A program made the translations under genes and the position numbers. The notes beneath the pieces are model-generated. The model saw only the letters and a list, made by a program, of their open reading frames with translations, searched no databases and had not been told where the DNA came from. A stretch of 64,000 bases of DNA from Marinobacter zhejiangensis. GTDB lineage: Bacteria > Pseudomonadota > Gammaproteobacteria > Pseudomonadales > Oleiphilaceae. Position 1 is the stretch's first letter. Each line of letters begins with the position of its first letter. The stretch spans positions 707,857 to 771,856 of the forward strand of contig NZ_FOUE01000002.1 of assembly GCF_900114775.1 (NCBI RefSeq). Direction: 5' to 3'. Shown in pieces: positions 36,178-44,269 of the stretch.

Positions 36178-37059
36178 GTGATTGAAAACATCGAGCTTCA
36201 GTGGTTACGCAGCTTCCAGGCTGTGTATGAACAACTAAGCTTTAAGCGGGCAGCCGAGCAACTCCAGTTGCCAACATCCAATGTCAGTCGTCATGTGGCG
36301 CTACTGGAGCAGCAACTCAATTTGCGGCTATTGGAACGCACCACCCGCAAGATGATCCCAACCGCGGCAGGCAAGCAGCTATTCCAGTCCATCACGCCAC
36401 TCACGCGAGCCATGGACGACACGCTGGAAGACGTGGCGCGGCACGGTGATTCGCTGTCTGGTCACCTTAAGATTGTCATGCCGGATCTGCCGTTCCTGGC
36501 GGAACTCGTCGCAGACTTTTGCTCCCAGAATCCACAGATACAACTGAGCTGTGATACCCAATTGAATCCAACGGAAGGTTTGTTAGACGGGTTCGACGTG
36601 GTGTTGCAGTTTGGCCGGGGGCCTTTGGAGGATTCTGGTTGGGTCGCCAGGGAAATCCTGCGCTGGCCAAGTTGTGTGGTTGGCGCACCACACCTCCTTG
36701 AGCATCAGCCAATGCCCCGCACTCTGGAGGAACTGAGCAACGCTCCCTGCATAACGAGCTTATCGGTACTGCAAGGCATGCCTTGGCGATTTAAACAGCA
36801 TCAAACCATCCAGGTACAATCGAGCTACAAGGTCAACAGCGGCAATCTGGCGAAGGCCGCCGCGTTGAAAGGGCTTGGTTTTGCCGTCTTGCCCATTCAT
36901 GCCTGCCAGGCCGAGATCGACAACGGAACACTCGTCAAGATTGACGTTAACTGCGAGCCAGAAGACCTGGTCCTATATGCGCTTTACTCGGGCAGAAGAT
37001 ACCCCCTGGAGAAAGTGAAAGCGTTTTTGGAGCATCTGATGGCGGGGCTGGTTGCCTAA
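36178..37059 (+). CDS. LysR-family transcriptional regulator
   Basis: A roughly 293-residue LysR-type protein. The N-terminal winged helix-turn-helix reads FQAVYEQLSFKRAAEQLQLP then SNVSRHVALLEQQLNLRLLE. The C-terminal domain is a periplasmic-binding-protein-like effector domain. Both candidate starts are GTG (36166 and 36178); the second is used, with GAGAGA upstream. It faces the FAD monooxygenase and probably activates it. Confidence 0.85.
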   Translation: MIENIELQWLRSFQAVYEQLSFKRAAEQLQLPTSNVSRHVALLEQQLNLRLLERTTRKMIPTAAGKQLFQSITPLTRAMDDTLEDVARHGDSLSGHLKIVMPDLPFLAELVADFCSQNPQIQLSCDTQLNPTEGLLDGFDVVLQFGRGPLEDSGWVAREILRWPSCVVGAPHLLEHQPMPRTLEELSNAPCITSLSVLQGMPWRFKQHQTIQVQSSYKVNSGNLAKAAALKGLGFAVLPIHACQAEIDNGTLVKIDVNCEPEDLVLYALYSGRRYPLEKVKAFLEHLMAGLVA

Positions 37060-37118
37060 ATCCAGCCCGGTTCTTGTCATTAGCCAGGGTAAAATGCAGT
37101 GTCGGCTCAGAGTGCTTT

Positions 37119-37496
37119 CTAGGCAACGATGCCCGAGTGCGCCGCGATTACCTGCCATTGGCCTGAATCTTTTGACCAAACACGTGTAAACGCAAAGCGC
37201 CCACCTGCAGGGTGCCCCGAATACGTGCCCTCAATGTCAGCTTTCACGGACACAACCGCGGTGTTCTGGCCACTGACCAGGATTCTTTGGCCAGACAACT
37301 CGATTGAAGTAAGGCGGAGCAAACCCGCTTTATGGGCTTCCAGATCCATACACTTATCAACCCGCTGCCCGAGGTGGTTTGTGAAGATCAGGTTCTCGGC
37401 TAAAGCTTGATCCAGACGGGCTATGTCCGATGAAAGCATTGCCCTTCGGAGGTTGTCCTCTTGTTCCCTTATCTCAGATTCGAGAATCTCGCTCAT
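37119..37496 (-). CDS. DUF4440/NTF2-like protein
   Basis: A 125-residue cone-shaped SnoaL/NTF2-fold protein. It has EDNLRRAMLSSDIARLDQAL, ENLIFTNHLGQRVDK, FAFTRVWSKDSGQWQVIAAH. DUF4440 proteins have no single known function; some are small enzymes or binding proteins. AGGGACGAT precedes ATG 37496. Confidence 0.75.
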   Translation of the reverse strand: MSEILESEIREQEDNLRRAMLSSDIARLDQALAENLIFTNHLGQRVDKCMDLEAHKAGLLRLTSIELSGQRILVSGQNTAVVSVKADIEGTYSGHPAGGRFAFTRVWSKDSGQWQVIAAHSGIVA

Positions 37497-37586
37497 AAAA
37501 TCGTCCCTCAGTTAAATGCCAAGTGAAAAGTAATGGCCGGACGTGGGCTCGATTTCAATAACCGTTCTGATAATGCCACCGCCTTG

Positions 37587-38093
37587 TCAACCCTTTGCAG
37601 AAAAGGCTGCATGGTAAGTGACCGTTCCTTGAGGCGAACGTCCCTGTAATAACAAGGCTTGAAAATACTCCGGTGGGACACCTGGAAGCACCAAGCCCTC
37701 TGCAGGCTTGAAGCCAAAACGATGATAGTAGTCAGGGGCCCCAAGCAATACACAACCGTTGGCGTTTACGTTCTTTAGCTCTTGAATGGCAGCGATCATA
37801 AGCTTCGAGCCAATCCCTTGTCCCTGATGCGTGGGCAGGACCGAGATGGGGCCGAGGCCATACCAACGATCGGCATCGTCTGAAATGGCAACCGGAGAAA
37901 GCGCCACATGACCAACAATCTGGCCTTCCTCTTCAGCGACAAGGGAAACCGATAATGCCCTCGATTCACGAAGCGCCTTAACAATAAACTGCTCCGTATG
38001 GTCGGTGTGCGGTGCTTCAAGAAATGCAGCAACCGTCACCTCATGGATGCTTTGAACGTCGCCTGGTTGTTCCTTGCGGATATTAATACTCAA
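37587..38093 (-). CDS. GNAT N-acetyltransferase (YhbS-like)
   Basis: A roughly 168-residue acetyltransferase. Acetyl-CoA site: GLGPISVLPTHQGQGIGSKL; then GCVLLGAPDYYHRFGFKPA, a YhbS signature. The start is TTG at 38093, with CAGGGAGAT eight bases upstream; the longer open frame begins at a TTG (38150) with no support. The substrate is unknown. Confidence 0.82.
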   Translation of the reverse strand: MSINIRKEQPGDVQSIHEVTVAAFLEAPHTDHTEQFIVKALRESRALSVSLVAEEEGQIVGHVALSPVAISDDADRWYGLGPISVLPTHQGQGIGSKLMIAAIQELKNVNANGCVLLGAPDYYHRFGFKPAEGLVLPGVPPEYFQALLLQGRSPQGTVTYHAAFSAKG

Positions 38094-38173
38094 CCGGATA
38101 TCTCCCTGAGGGTTAATGCGTGCGGCATGCCAGCCTCCGTGTGGGGCCAAAGGCGCTGGGTGGCTTTGCTAGT

Positions 38174-38878
38174 TTACTTGAACACTCTGCTTACTTCTGA
38201 ACGCAACGCGTCTTTAGCCCCTGATGTTAATGGACGGCCGTGGGCAGCGACGAGCTTGTTAAAATCCAGGGAGAGTAGTTTGAGGAAATCAGACTTCATC
38301 GAACCCCCTCTCGGCGTTACCCGCTTCAGCCATGGCGGCCCGATGTTAATGCCAATTTTGAAGCCAAGAAGTTTGAACGCAAATTTTGTGATCCTGGTGA
38401 AATAGCTCCAATCACCGTGATATTGCACGCTGTCAGTGGTAATCAGCAGTTTCTGACCTTTCAGCAGCAAAGCGGCTTCAGGGAACCTGGCCGACTCGAA
38501 GATGAAAAACTCGGAGTTCGGCACAGGGCTTTCGGTGGCGGAGGAAATTATCACGGTGGGCGTCGGCTCTTTATAGGTGCCTTGGCCCTCCTGTGCCCAG
38601 AACTCACACTTATACCGGTCGAGGTAAAAGGCATCGTCCAGCCCATGAAAATCGCCCAGCCTGAGTAGGTATTTAACGTTACCCAGTCTATCAAGATTAG
38701 AAAGGCTACCCTCGTCCAGGCGAACAGGGTTGACCAAGGTCAGCTCATTTCCATTCTGGAGAATGATCATGTTCCGATTCATTCGCATCCCAGGCCCCAT
38801 CTTGATACTTCCATGTGCCAGATAAACACCAGGGTAGAGCATCTCAATCGGGTCATGGGGATAAGCTGGTGGGTACAT
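38174..38878 (-). CDS. Metallo-beta-lactamase-fold-like protein lacking metal ligands
   Basis: A 234-residue protein, start ATG 38878 after AAGGAGGAGTA. It begins EMLYPGVYLAHGSIKMGPGM, followed by a strand NMIILQNGNELTLVNPVRLD and LGNVKYLLRLGDFHGLDDAF, which mimic the metallo-beta-lactamase core. The HxHxDH motif is absent (GDFHGLDDAF is the degenerate equivalent). Function is unknown and metal catalysis is doubtful. It lies just outside the first clear attC and may itself be a cassette, since an attC-like stretch overlaps its 3' side (about 38,110-38,175). Confidence 0.6.
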   Translation of the reverse strand: MYPPAYPHDPIEMLYPGVYLAHGSIKMGPGMRMNRNMIILQNGNELTLVNPVRLDEGSLSNLDRLGNVKYLLRLGDFHGLDDAFYLDRYKCEFWAQEGQGTYKEPTPTVIISSATESPVPNSEFFIFESARFPEAALLLKGQKLLITTDSVQYHGDWSYFTRITKFAFKLLGFKIGINIGPPWLKRVTPRGGSMKSDFLKLLSLDFNKLVAAHGRPLTSGAKDALRSEVSRVFK

Positions 38879-38894
38879 TACTCCTCCTTGAGTA

Positions 38895-38939
38895 AGCTAA
38901 CGTTCGCAACGACCGCTCGCAATTTATTGCGAGTTGTTT
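38895..38939. other. Possible short attC-like site
   Basis: AGCTAAC at the left and GTTGTTT at the right bracket a palindromic CTCGCAA/TTGCGAG stem. The length (45 bases) and imperfect cores make it only a weak attC candidate at the far end of array 1. It could also be a plain hairpin. Confidence 0.3.
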
Positions 38940-39059
38940 TGCTTGCGCTTGCTAGATTTAAATAGATTGACTACGAGAATAACGACTACACCATAAGTGA
39001 ATATGGCCCAGCCAAATAAGTTTATCCGATTATCTGTTTCGTTAACTCGGTAATATAAC
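38924..39059 (-). pseudogene. Truncated small membrane protein
   Basis: An open minus-strand frame ends at the stop 38924-38926 and encodes a membrane segment (LFGWAIFTYGVVVILVVNLF) and a basic tail KSSKRKQNNSQ. Its upstream part (LYYRVNETDNR) runs into the attC at 39053 with no start codon. It looks like a cassette gene or chromosomal gene interrupted at a G|TT recombination point. Confidence 0.35.
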
Positions 39060-39123
39060 GCCGAAAATAGGGGAAATTGAAGCGCACCGTAAATCTCCCG
39101 CTGCCTGCTTTAATTTCTTAGGC
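39053..39123 (-). other. attC site of cassette 1-6
   Basis: ATATAAC at the left and CTTAGGC at the right enclose about 57 bases with partial pairing. Position (end of a minus-strand cassette, overlapping the gene stop) and spacing match the other sites of the array. The cores are degenerate. Confidence 0.55.
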
Positions 39124-39531
39124 GATGTTTGGGTATGGGTTGTTTTCATTAGAGTTATGCCATATGGAATTCTCGGCTCTTAATAGCTCGCCCGAGTACT
39201 TGATTTTGAGTTGATTTACTGCATCAACGCCTAAATCGATACCACCTTTGCTTATAGAGTCGCCACAAAAGAGAAAGAGATACAAGGCAGATAGCTCTTC
39301 CAGTCGTACCGACTTCGACTCCACCTCAAACTCAAGAGGATTGCCAATTTCTGCGTATATCTCAACCTTTGGCTCATCGCCTTCTCTGTCTTTAAAGTAC
39401 AAATCTCTCCATTCCCGACTAAAAACAGGATACGCATCTCCTTCTGAGTCTACGTTTCTTCCTTGACCAAAAAGTAAATCGAAAAATACTCGAAAGTCTG
39501 GCCTAGGTTTATCTACTATTACTTTCATCAT
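39118..39531 (-). CDS. Hypothetical cassette protein
   Basis: A 137-residue soluble protein, not recognised: strand/helix mix with FRVFFDLLFGQGRNVDSEG and LEFEVESKSVRLEELSALYL. Its start overlaps the end of the upstream gene by 23 bases, so the two share one cassette and probably one transcript. Its 3' end reads into the attC. AT-rich compared with the core genome. Confidence 0.5.
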   Translation of the reverse strand: MMKVIVDKPRPDFRVFFDLLFGQGRNVDSEGDAYPVFSREWRDLYFKDREGDEPKVEIYAEIGNPLEFEVESKSVRLEELSALYLFLFCGDSISKGGIDLGVDAVNQLKIKYSGELLRAENSIWHNSNENNPYPNIA

Positions 39532-39850
39532 GCTTTACACCTAATGCCTCACTATGCGTGGATTCCATCTCAATTAAGGCTTCTTTAGCTCGGAAAACCA
39601 CGGTTTTATATTTTGATCTCTGTAAATTTTCGATAAGAAGCTTTTCTACCTCGGATCTTCCTTCACCCAAGAGGTATGTCAGATGCTCAAGTCGATTTTC
39701 TGGCCAGTCTTCCCATTGCTGTAATACATTGCTCATTATCAGCTCTGGGTCGCGGTCGATGATAGTCCGAGCATCACCGCAAAGTACATCGCTCCAGTAG
39801 TCATCATCTAGGTAATCTAAGAGCCGGATTAGTTCTTCGATGGTATTCAT
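39509..39850 (-). CDS. Hypothetical helical cassette protein (HEAT-like)
   Basis: A 113-residue helical protein, not recognised. Helices such as IEELIRLLDYLDDDYWSDVL, LEHLTYLLGEGRSEVEKLLI and VVFRAKEALIEM resemble short HEAT-like immunity proteins. Start ATG 39850 lies directly after the neighbouring attC core. First gene of a two-gene cassette. Confidence 0.5.
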   Translation of the reverse strand: MNTIEELIRLLDYLDDDYWSDVLCGDARTIIDRDPELIMSNVLQQWEDWPENRLEHLTYLLGEGRSEVEKLLIENLQRSKYKTVVFRAKEALIEMESTHSEALGVKHDESNSR

Positions 39851-39852
39851 GG

Positions 39853-39932
39853 TTTAAACGCATCGCGCCCGCATTTGCGGCTGGTTTGGAGGGCAGCGGA
39901 AGTCCAAAGTCCGACAACAGCGCTTGTTATGA
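39853..39932 (-). other. attC site of cassette 1-5
   Basis: TTTAAAC and GTTATGA cores, 80 bases. The interior (CCCGCATTTGCGGCTGGTTT ... AGTCCGACAACA) is nearly identical to the attC at 62687-62758 in array 2, which supports a common integron origin. Confidence 0.8.
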
Positions 39933-40325
39933 ATTTTTTCTAGCGCCACCATTGCCAGCTACCTCAACCATTTTTTGATAAATATCTTCTCTCTCCAGAT
40001 TGGCTTTTGCCACCAAAGGTTTGAGCTTACTGAGAACTTTGCACGCATAAGACCACGAAACATCTCTTTTGCTCTCAGATGTCTTTGGGCTTTCTATGCC
40101 GGTAACCGGGCTTTTATAGAAGTCAGGCTTGTAAGTAGTGAGAACTGGACTCTTATAGCCTACGAACTCAAGATCAATGAATTTCCCATCTTCTACTATG
40201 GCTTTATGGTCGACGGGAAAGTCTAGGCAATATTTTCGACCTCTATACCCCTCGTACTGAGCGACTAATGTGCCGCCATCTCGGCAAACATCAAACCCTA
40301 TAACGTTCTTGATGAGTATGATCAT
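39927..40325 (-). CDS. Hypothetical cassette protein
   Basis: A 132-residue protein, not recognised. It starts IILIKNVIGFDVCRDGGTLV and has a helical C-terminus (LKPLVAKANLEREDIYQKMV). There is no signal or membrane segment. The last residues (AGNGGARKNS) are encoded as it enters the attC. Single-gene cassette. Confidence 0.5.
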   Translation of the reverse strand: MIILIKNVIGFDVCRDGGTLVAQYEGYRGRKYCLDFPVDHKAIVEDGKFIDLEFVGYKSPVLTTYKPDFYKSPVTGIESPKTSESKRDVSWSYACKVLSKLKPLVAKANLEREDIYQKMVEVAGNGGARKNS

Positions 40326-40333
40326 GTGCTATT

Positions 40334-40403
40334 CATAGCGCCAAGGTAAGCCGCCGGTGCGAAGCGCAGCGGAGTACCGGTCGACTTCACCTACTGGTTA
40401 ACA
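40334..40403 (-). other. attC site of cassette 1-4
   Basis: The right core GTTAACA (40397-40403) is clear. The left side (TAGCGCC) is degenerate. The interior GGTGCGAAGCGCAGCGGAGT resembles other sites of both arrays. Confidence 0.6.
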
Positions 40404-40897
40404 TTGGATTTCTCTGTACGGGTATCAAGCTTTGCCTTTTCCCCGTACACCGATTGATACTCCACTATCAGATCAAAGCGATCCAGCTCTTCCTCAATCC
40501 CTGACAAATCCTCCCCATCAGACAGACCAAGAGCTAGAATAAGAATCTCTCTTCTTTCTCCTGCCGGCATGGCATAGTCGTCACCCAGCGTTGCAACCGT
40601 GCTGTTGAACTGTCTTTGGCCGAGAACTTCTTTTAAGGCTCCATCTAAATCTTGAACTCGTTTGCCATCGAGTAGGATCTCGAACGAATTGATAAAGGCC
40701 GGGCCAACGCCGTTATTCATGATTTCGAAGACAAGAACTCCATGACCAGGCTGACGGGAGCGATGAGTAAAACGCGTAAGATGGGGCTTTAGAGAAAGCC
40801 TGTTATGTGCTCTTGATAGGTATGCTTGATAAGAGGTTAGACCGAGAGCGCATAATGCGATGATTTCCGATGCGTTTTCTCCCAACAATTGCCACAC
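40391..40897 (-). CDS. Membrane-anchored cassette protein, homolog of the 59360 cassette protein
   Basis: A 168-residue protein. An N-terminal membrane segment (ASEIIALCALGLTSYQAYL) is followed by the box RAHNRLSLKPHL and then a beta-rich domain (VLVFEIMNNGVGPAFINSFE). The box and the following NVGLGPAIITKYAI-like stretch recur in the array 2 protein at 59360-60004 (RRHNRLLVRPHL). The soluble part probably faces the cytoplasm or periplasm beside the membrane. Function unknown. Confidence 0.65.
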   Translation of the reverse strand: MWQLLGENASEIIALCALGLTSYQAYLSRAHNRLSLKPHLTRFTHRSRQPGHGVLVFEIMNNGVGPAFINSFEILLDGKRVQDLDGALKEVLGQRQFNSTVATLGDDYAMPAGERREILILALGLSDGEDLSGIEEELDRFDLIVEYQSVYGEKAKLDTRTEKSNVNQ

Positions 40898-40932
40898 GGC
40901 GGGGAATCTCCTATTTCTTCACGGATGTTAAC

Positions 40933-41099
40933 GAGGCTGTAGAAAAACCCTCGCCCCTTTTTGCGATGGCGCTCCTACGCAAAATCTGGATGTATTTCCG
41001 ATGTTGAGTACTCCAGATTTTAAGAATCGGCGCTATTTATAGCTTGTTTTTTGATCAGCTTCGGATCGGGAAAATCTCCTGACCTTTTTCTACAGCCTC
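40933..41099. mobile_element. MITE-like element with 15-bp terminal inverted repeats
   Basis: GAGGCTGTAGAAAAA at the left end and its exact reverse complement TTTTTCTACAGCCTC at the right end are 167 bases apart outside to outside. The interior has no open frame. The ends resemble those of IS1182-type elements. It lies between the attC core of the upstream cassette and the start of the 40391 gene, so it may have inserted at the cassette junction or been captured with it. No clear target duplication is visible. Confidence 0.6.
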
Positions 41100-41167
41100 A
41101 ACGCCTCAATAATGGGCCGACTGAAAGGAGGTCCAGCCGTGAGGCGACATTGATTGATTTGTTAGGT
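41096..41167 (-). other. attC site of cassette 1-3
   Basis: CCTCAAC and GTTAGGT cores, 72 bases, with partial pairing of the arms (GGTCCAGCCG against CGGCTGGACC-type elements). It overlaps the 3' end of the gene at 41162 and abuts the MITE. Confidence 0.75.
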
Positions 41168-41965
41168 GCTCTCACTCAGATTCTCGGCAAACAGGTATAT
41201 TATTTCTGCCGATTTTTCTTTTGCAAACTCCAACTCCCATAATTCTCCTATGGTTTTTACCATATGAGCCACAAAAGAGGCCACATATGAGAGAACTAGA
41301 CATGCAAAAGCGTGTTGCAAGCCACTGCCTTTAATTCGAGTATGAACAATGGTGCTAACGGCAGAAGGAGTCGAATGCGTATTGGTAGATAGTAATTTAT
41401 AAACGCCATTAAATGTATTTATATCAATACCTCTATGCTCACATATTTCTGTTTGATTTAGATCTGAGCATTTTCTACCCTTTAAGATCTGTCGCTGAAC
41501 TTCAGGCAAGAGAGCACTAAATTTTGGATGCTCCTTAATTCGGACCCTCAGATCTTCACAGCTCTTTTTAAGAATCCCCAAATCATTTTCATCAGCGCCA
41601 ATGAAATTACCTATTTGTATAGTAGATTTATAATCGTGGTAGTCATAAAGAGAAAAACGAAAATCTGTTGATTCGCTATCTATAGACTCTACGCAATAAT
41701 ACCAGTGTAAATTTGATGCTTCTATTAAGCTTCTAGAAATTGAGCAGAATGACGGAAAATCAAAGATATCTTCAACTTTGGTAAATCTAGAGCCTGGAAG
41801 AACTTTCAAAAGAGAAATGCACTCAGGTACCACTTTAGCTAAATAGTATGTCGATACCTTTCTTTTCCTATCCTCAGTTTGAACGCCATCAAACTGCTGA
41901 GACAAGTCATAAGCGATTTCTGTTATGAAATCAAAATCATCTATAAGATCTTGAAGATCACTCAT
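41162..41965 (-). CDS. Hypothetical cassette protein (DUF5677-like helical)
   Basis: A 267-residue helical protein. The patterns SLIEASNLHWYYCVESIDSE, KLLSTNTHSTPSAVSTIVH and a late membrane-like stretch (AFACLVLSYVASFVAHMVKT) recall DUF5677-type proteins that are frequent in mobile regions. That is a resemblance, not a proven match. Single-gene cassette on the minus strand. Confidence 0.5.
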   Translation of the reverse strand: MSDLQDLIDDFDFITEIAYDLSQQFDGVQTEDRKRKVSTYYLAKVVPECISLLKVLPGSRFTKVEDIFDFPSFCSISRSLIEASNLHWYYCVESIDSESTDFRFSLYDYHDYKSTIQIGNFIGADENDLGILKKSCEDLRVRIKEHPKFSALLPEVQRQILKGRKCSDLNQTEICEHRGIDINTFNGVYKLLSTNTHSTPSAVSTIVHTRIKGSGLQHAFACLVLSYVASFVAHMVKTIGELWELEFAKEKSAEIIYLFAENLSEST

Positions 41966-41976
41966 ACTCTAAGTGC

Positions 41977-42072
41977 ACCTAACGCCCTAATAACGGGCCG
42001 CAACGCAGGCGCGAAGCGCCGGAGTGGAGGTCCGAGCCAGCTTGCTGGCTGGACTTCCCCCACTTGTTACGC
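41977..42072 (-). other. attC site of cassette 1-2
   Basis: ACCTAAC and GTTACGC cores, 96 bases. The interior contains GGCGCGAAGCGCC and AGCCAGCTTGCTGGCT palindromes, giving a well-folded site. Confidence 0.85.
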
Positions 42073-43062
42073 ATTATTCCAGCAGTCTGCGCTCGCACTG
42101 TCGTAGAAGAAAACTCTACAGTCTTCGCCACAGACCTGTTTGACCAATTCATTAACCCAGTTGCAGTATCCTTGATCGTTATCGCGAACTGAAAAGGCCA
42201 CTTTTCGAGGTTTTGACCGAGCAATCTGTTCTAGGATGTGCTGATCTTGCTCGCCGGCTCCCCAACCATAAAAAACAACAGAATTTGAAAAAGATGTAAG
42301 AACTTCTCTGTAAACGGTATTTAGGTAGAAGCTAGTTTTAATGGATTTCTTTTTTTGGTCCATTGTGCCTTCACTTACGAAGAGTGGCACGTAGCTACCA
42401 GCAGCCCATTTGTCCAGTATGCTCTCCAGCAAGCCGCTCCCAGAAGATGCGATTTTCCTCTCATTCTCTAGCTTATCCCTAGCGAGAATTAGGTTTCCAT
42501 GGGGATAAAAAACCAATGAGCTATCTCTGTCATCCCCATATGGCTCTCTAAACCTACTCCAGTCATCATCAAAGCTCCTGCCATGGAAACAGTCTTTAAA
42601 TCGGTGTCCATTTCTTAGTTTATTGCCGTGCATCATCGCCCAATAAACAATGAGGTCATAATTCAGCGAAACTATGGTTTTGAAACACTTCATAAAACTG
42701 GCAATAGCTGGAAGATGATCTTCAACTTCTCCGTACTCAGGATGAATATCCCTCACTGCATCAATCAAACAATCTCGAACGTGACGGTAGGCTTGTTCCG
42801 TTTTGTCATCCTCTATACCAAGTGCTGCGTTGACGTTGGTCGATTGCCAAACGATTCTCAGAACCAACTCAAAATCGCTGGTGCGGAAAAATTCAAAGAG
42901 GCTTTCCACATCCTCGCTGAAAAGACCATTTTCGATTGCATGCTCTTTCAAAGACCGATATCTGAATCGCTCATCGACCGCAATGCTTGCACCATTCCCC
43001 AGCAAAAGGTTATCGCCGAATTGATCAGAGATTTCTGACCAAGGGAGTATCTCAAACGACAA
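42067..43062 (-). CDS. SIR2-like/DUF4917-type cassette protein
   Basis: A 331-residue protein. Near residue 17 it has LLLGNGASIAVDERFRY, then TIVSLNYDLIVYW, SLVFYPHGNLILARD and SVVFYGWGAGEQDQHILEQI. This order (GNG loop, NYD, HG, GxG) matches SIR2-like and DUF4917 proteins, NAD-binding folds. Such proteins are common in prokaryotic defence systems, where some degrade NAD. Whether this one does is unknown. Single-gene cassette with well-formed attC sites on both sides. Confidence 0.65.
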   Translation of the reverse strand: MSFEILPWSEISDQFGDNLLLGNGASIAVDERFRYRSLKEHAIENGLFSEDVESLFEFFRTSDFELVLRIVWQSTNVNAALGIEDDKTEQAYRHVRDCLIDAVRDIHPEYGEVEDHLPAIASFMKCFKTIVSLNYDLIVYWAMMHGNKLRNGHRFKDCFHGRSFDDDWSRFREPYGDDRDSSLVFYPHGNLILARDKLENERKIASSGSGLLESILDKWAAGSYVPLFVSEGTMDQKKKSIKTSFYLNTVYREVLTSFSNSVVFYGWGAGEQDQHILEQIARSKPRKVAFSVRDNDQGYCNWVNELVKQVCGEDCRVFFYDSASADCWNNA

Positions 43063-43084
43063 ACCATGATCTCCTTGTATTTAT

Positions 43085-43141
43085 GCGTAACGCCTCAAAC
43101 AGCGGCGGCGTTAGCCGTCCGACTGATTTGACTTGTTACAT
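43085..43141 (-). other. attC site of cassette 1-1
   Basis: GCGTAAC and GTTACAT cores, 57 bases, with a GGCGGCG/CGCCGCC-type centre. It overlaps the last codons of the DUF1643-like gene. Confidence 0.85.
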
Positions 43142-43706
43142 GCTGAACCCACTCAAGTTGTTTCGCATAGACTCTCGGTAATGGGTGATAGTAAGAATAT
43201 TTAGTGTTTGGTTTCAAAATTCCGAGAGGGCTGCTAATACGCAAGGTGTCTATAGCTTGTTTGGCCAAAGGAATCAAAGATTGGTTTACACCCCAGCCAA
43301 AAATAACCGGAACGCCATTAACGAATAGTTGTGCTAAATCAGATTTACGATTGGGCGAAAAGATAGAATGCTCTACTGTACTGCTTTCTTCGGACTTCAA
43401 GAAACGATACAACTCATTTGAATCCGGCGTACGGAGGTCTGACAAATTTAGAATTCTGGCGTAGTTAAATGCTGACGCATCCATGACTTTCATAATTTGT
43501 TGTTGTGTAGTGTCTGGCTCCGCCTCTGATGCTACTGAGTTATTATCGATTCCGTCCAATGGGTAAGAAGAACCAGGATTCATCATTACAACCATGAGAT
43601 CAGGCTCATTGAGTTCTACGCCAACTCGCGCGATGTCTAGATACTTACGTAACTTATATCCATTGGACTCGTAAAAGAGGCCTTTAACTTCGAATTTAGT
43701 GCTCAA
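43095..43706 (-). CDS. DUF1643-like cassette protein
   Basis: A 203-residue protein. Its core LMVVMMNPGSSYPLDGIDNN, FNYARILNLSDLRTPDSNE and GVPVIFGWGVNQSLIPLAKQ follows the DUF1643 layout (MxNPS, NLxxxR, WG). The last dozen residues (TSQISRTANAAAV) are read from the attC. First cassette of array 1, next to the attI-like copy. Function of DUF1643 is unknown. Confidence 0.65.
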   Translation of the reverse strand: MSTKFEVKGLFYESNGYKLRKYLDIARVGVELNEPDLMVVMMNPGSSYPLDGIDNNSVASEAEPDTTQQQIMKVMDASAFNYARILNLSDLRTPDSNELYRFLKSEESSTVEHSIFSPNRKSDLAQLFVNGVPVIFGWGVNQSLIPLAKQAIDTLRISSPLGILKPNTKYSYYHPLPRVYAKQLEWVQHVTSQISRTANAAAV

Positions 43707-43721
43707 CTTGATTCCTTTGAG

Positions 43722-43812
43722 GCATGTAACAGCGTATTAGATAGAACGCTTCATTATTCCAAAATGCGACGTCTCTATTATTACGCGTCGTTATTACGAA
43801 AAAATAGAATCC
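43722..43812. other. attI-like region, left copy
   Basis: This stretch is almost identical to 63856-63948 (few substitutions, one small indel). It begins with the core complement GCATGTAAC (GTTACATGC on the minus strand), directly beside the first cassette of array 1, and ends at an ATG. This is the layout of an integron attachment site between cassettes and intI. Confidence 0.65.
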
Positions 43813-43887
43813 ATGCCCAAAACCAGCCAAACTTTCAATAAGTTGCGATCTCGGTTCGCCGATTTTTGTAATATCACCGCGTATTAA
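43813..43887 (+). pseudogene. Truncated integron-integrase-like start
   Basis: A 24-codon frame (MPKTSQTFNKLRSRF...) matches the start of the plus-strand gene at 63949 (MPKTNPTFNKLRSGF) but hits a stop at 43885. No more of that gene is seen downstream. It appears to be a broken second copy of the intI start. The integrase identity is inferred from position, because too few residues are visible. Confidence 0.5.
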
Positions 43888-43984
43888 CGGCGCGGTCAAG
43901 CGATTACGTCTCAACCAACATAAAAGGCCCGGGTAGGCGAGGTCTCGCGCTCTTCGTATGACTTGCTGCATCCGCTGGCTTTCA

Positions 43985-44090
43985 AAGGGCCAGGTAGGAC
44001 ACGTGACCCTTCATGAAGGCTGTCTAACTGCCGTTGGTGGCGTTTCACTACTCATACCCGCCTGCAATCGTCTGGAAGCATGGAATTACA
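43985..44090 (-). pseudogene. Decayed partial copy of the coiled-coil protein gene
   Basis: TCAAAGGGCCAGGTAGGAC, CTTCATGAAGG and TTGGTGGCGTTTCACTACT closely follow the 3' end of the gene at 48563-49552 (TCAAAGGGCCAGGCAGGAT and matching blocks). An internal deletion of about 85 bases and several in-frame stops are present. Only the last part of that gene remains. Confidence 0.6.
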
Positions 44091-44269
44091 CACCAGCATC
44101 TGATGGAAAAGTTGCCCGATTGGTTTCTACAAGCAATTGAACGTTCGGGAATTTACAGGGAAGATAACGCAGAACTGAGTCGAAAATAGCCCCGGGAAGT
44201 CGGCTCATGGAGTGAGGGGAAAGGGATTCCACTGTTGAGATTGAAATCGGCTAAAGAGTTCAACACGCG

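Noticed and set aside
43696..43971. 91-codon minus-strand frame across the left attI-like copy
   Set aside because: It lies over a duplicated noncoding region and reads across the attI and intI remnant. The right copy of the repeat is better explained as attI plus intI.
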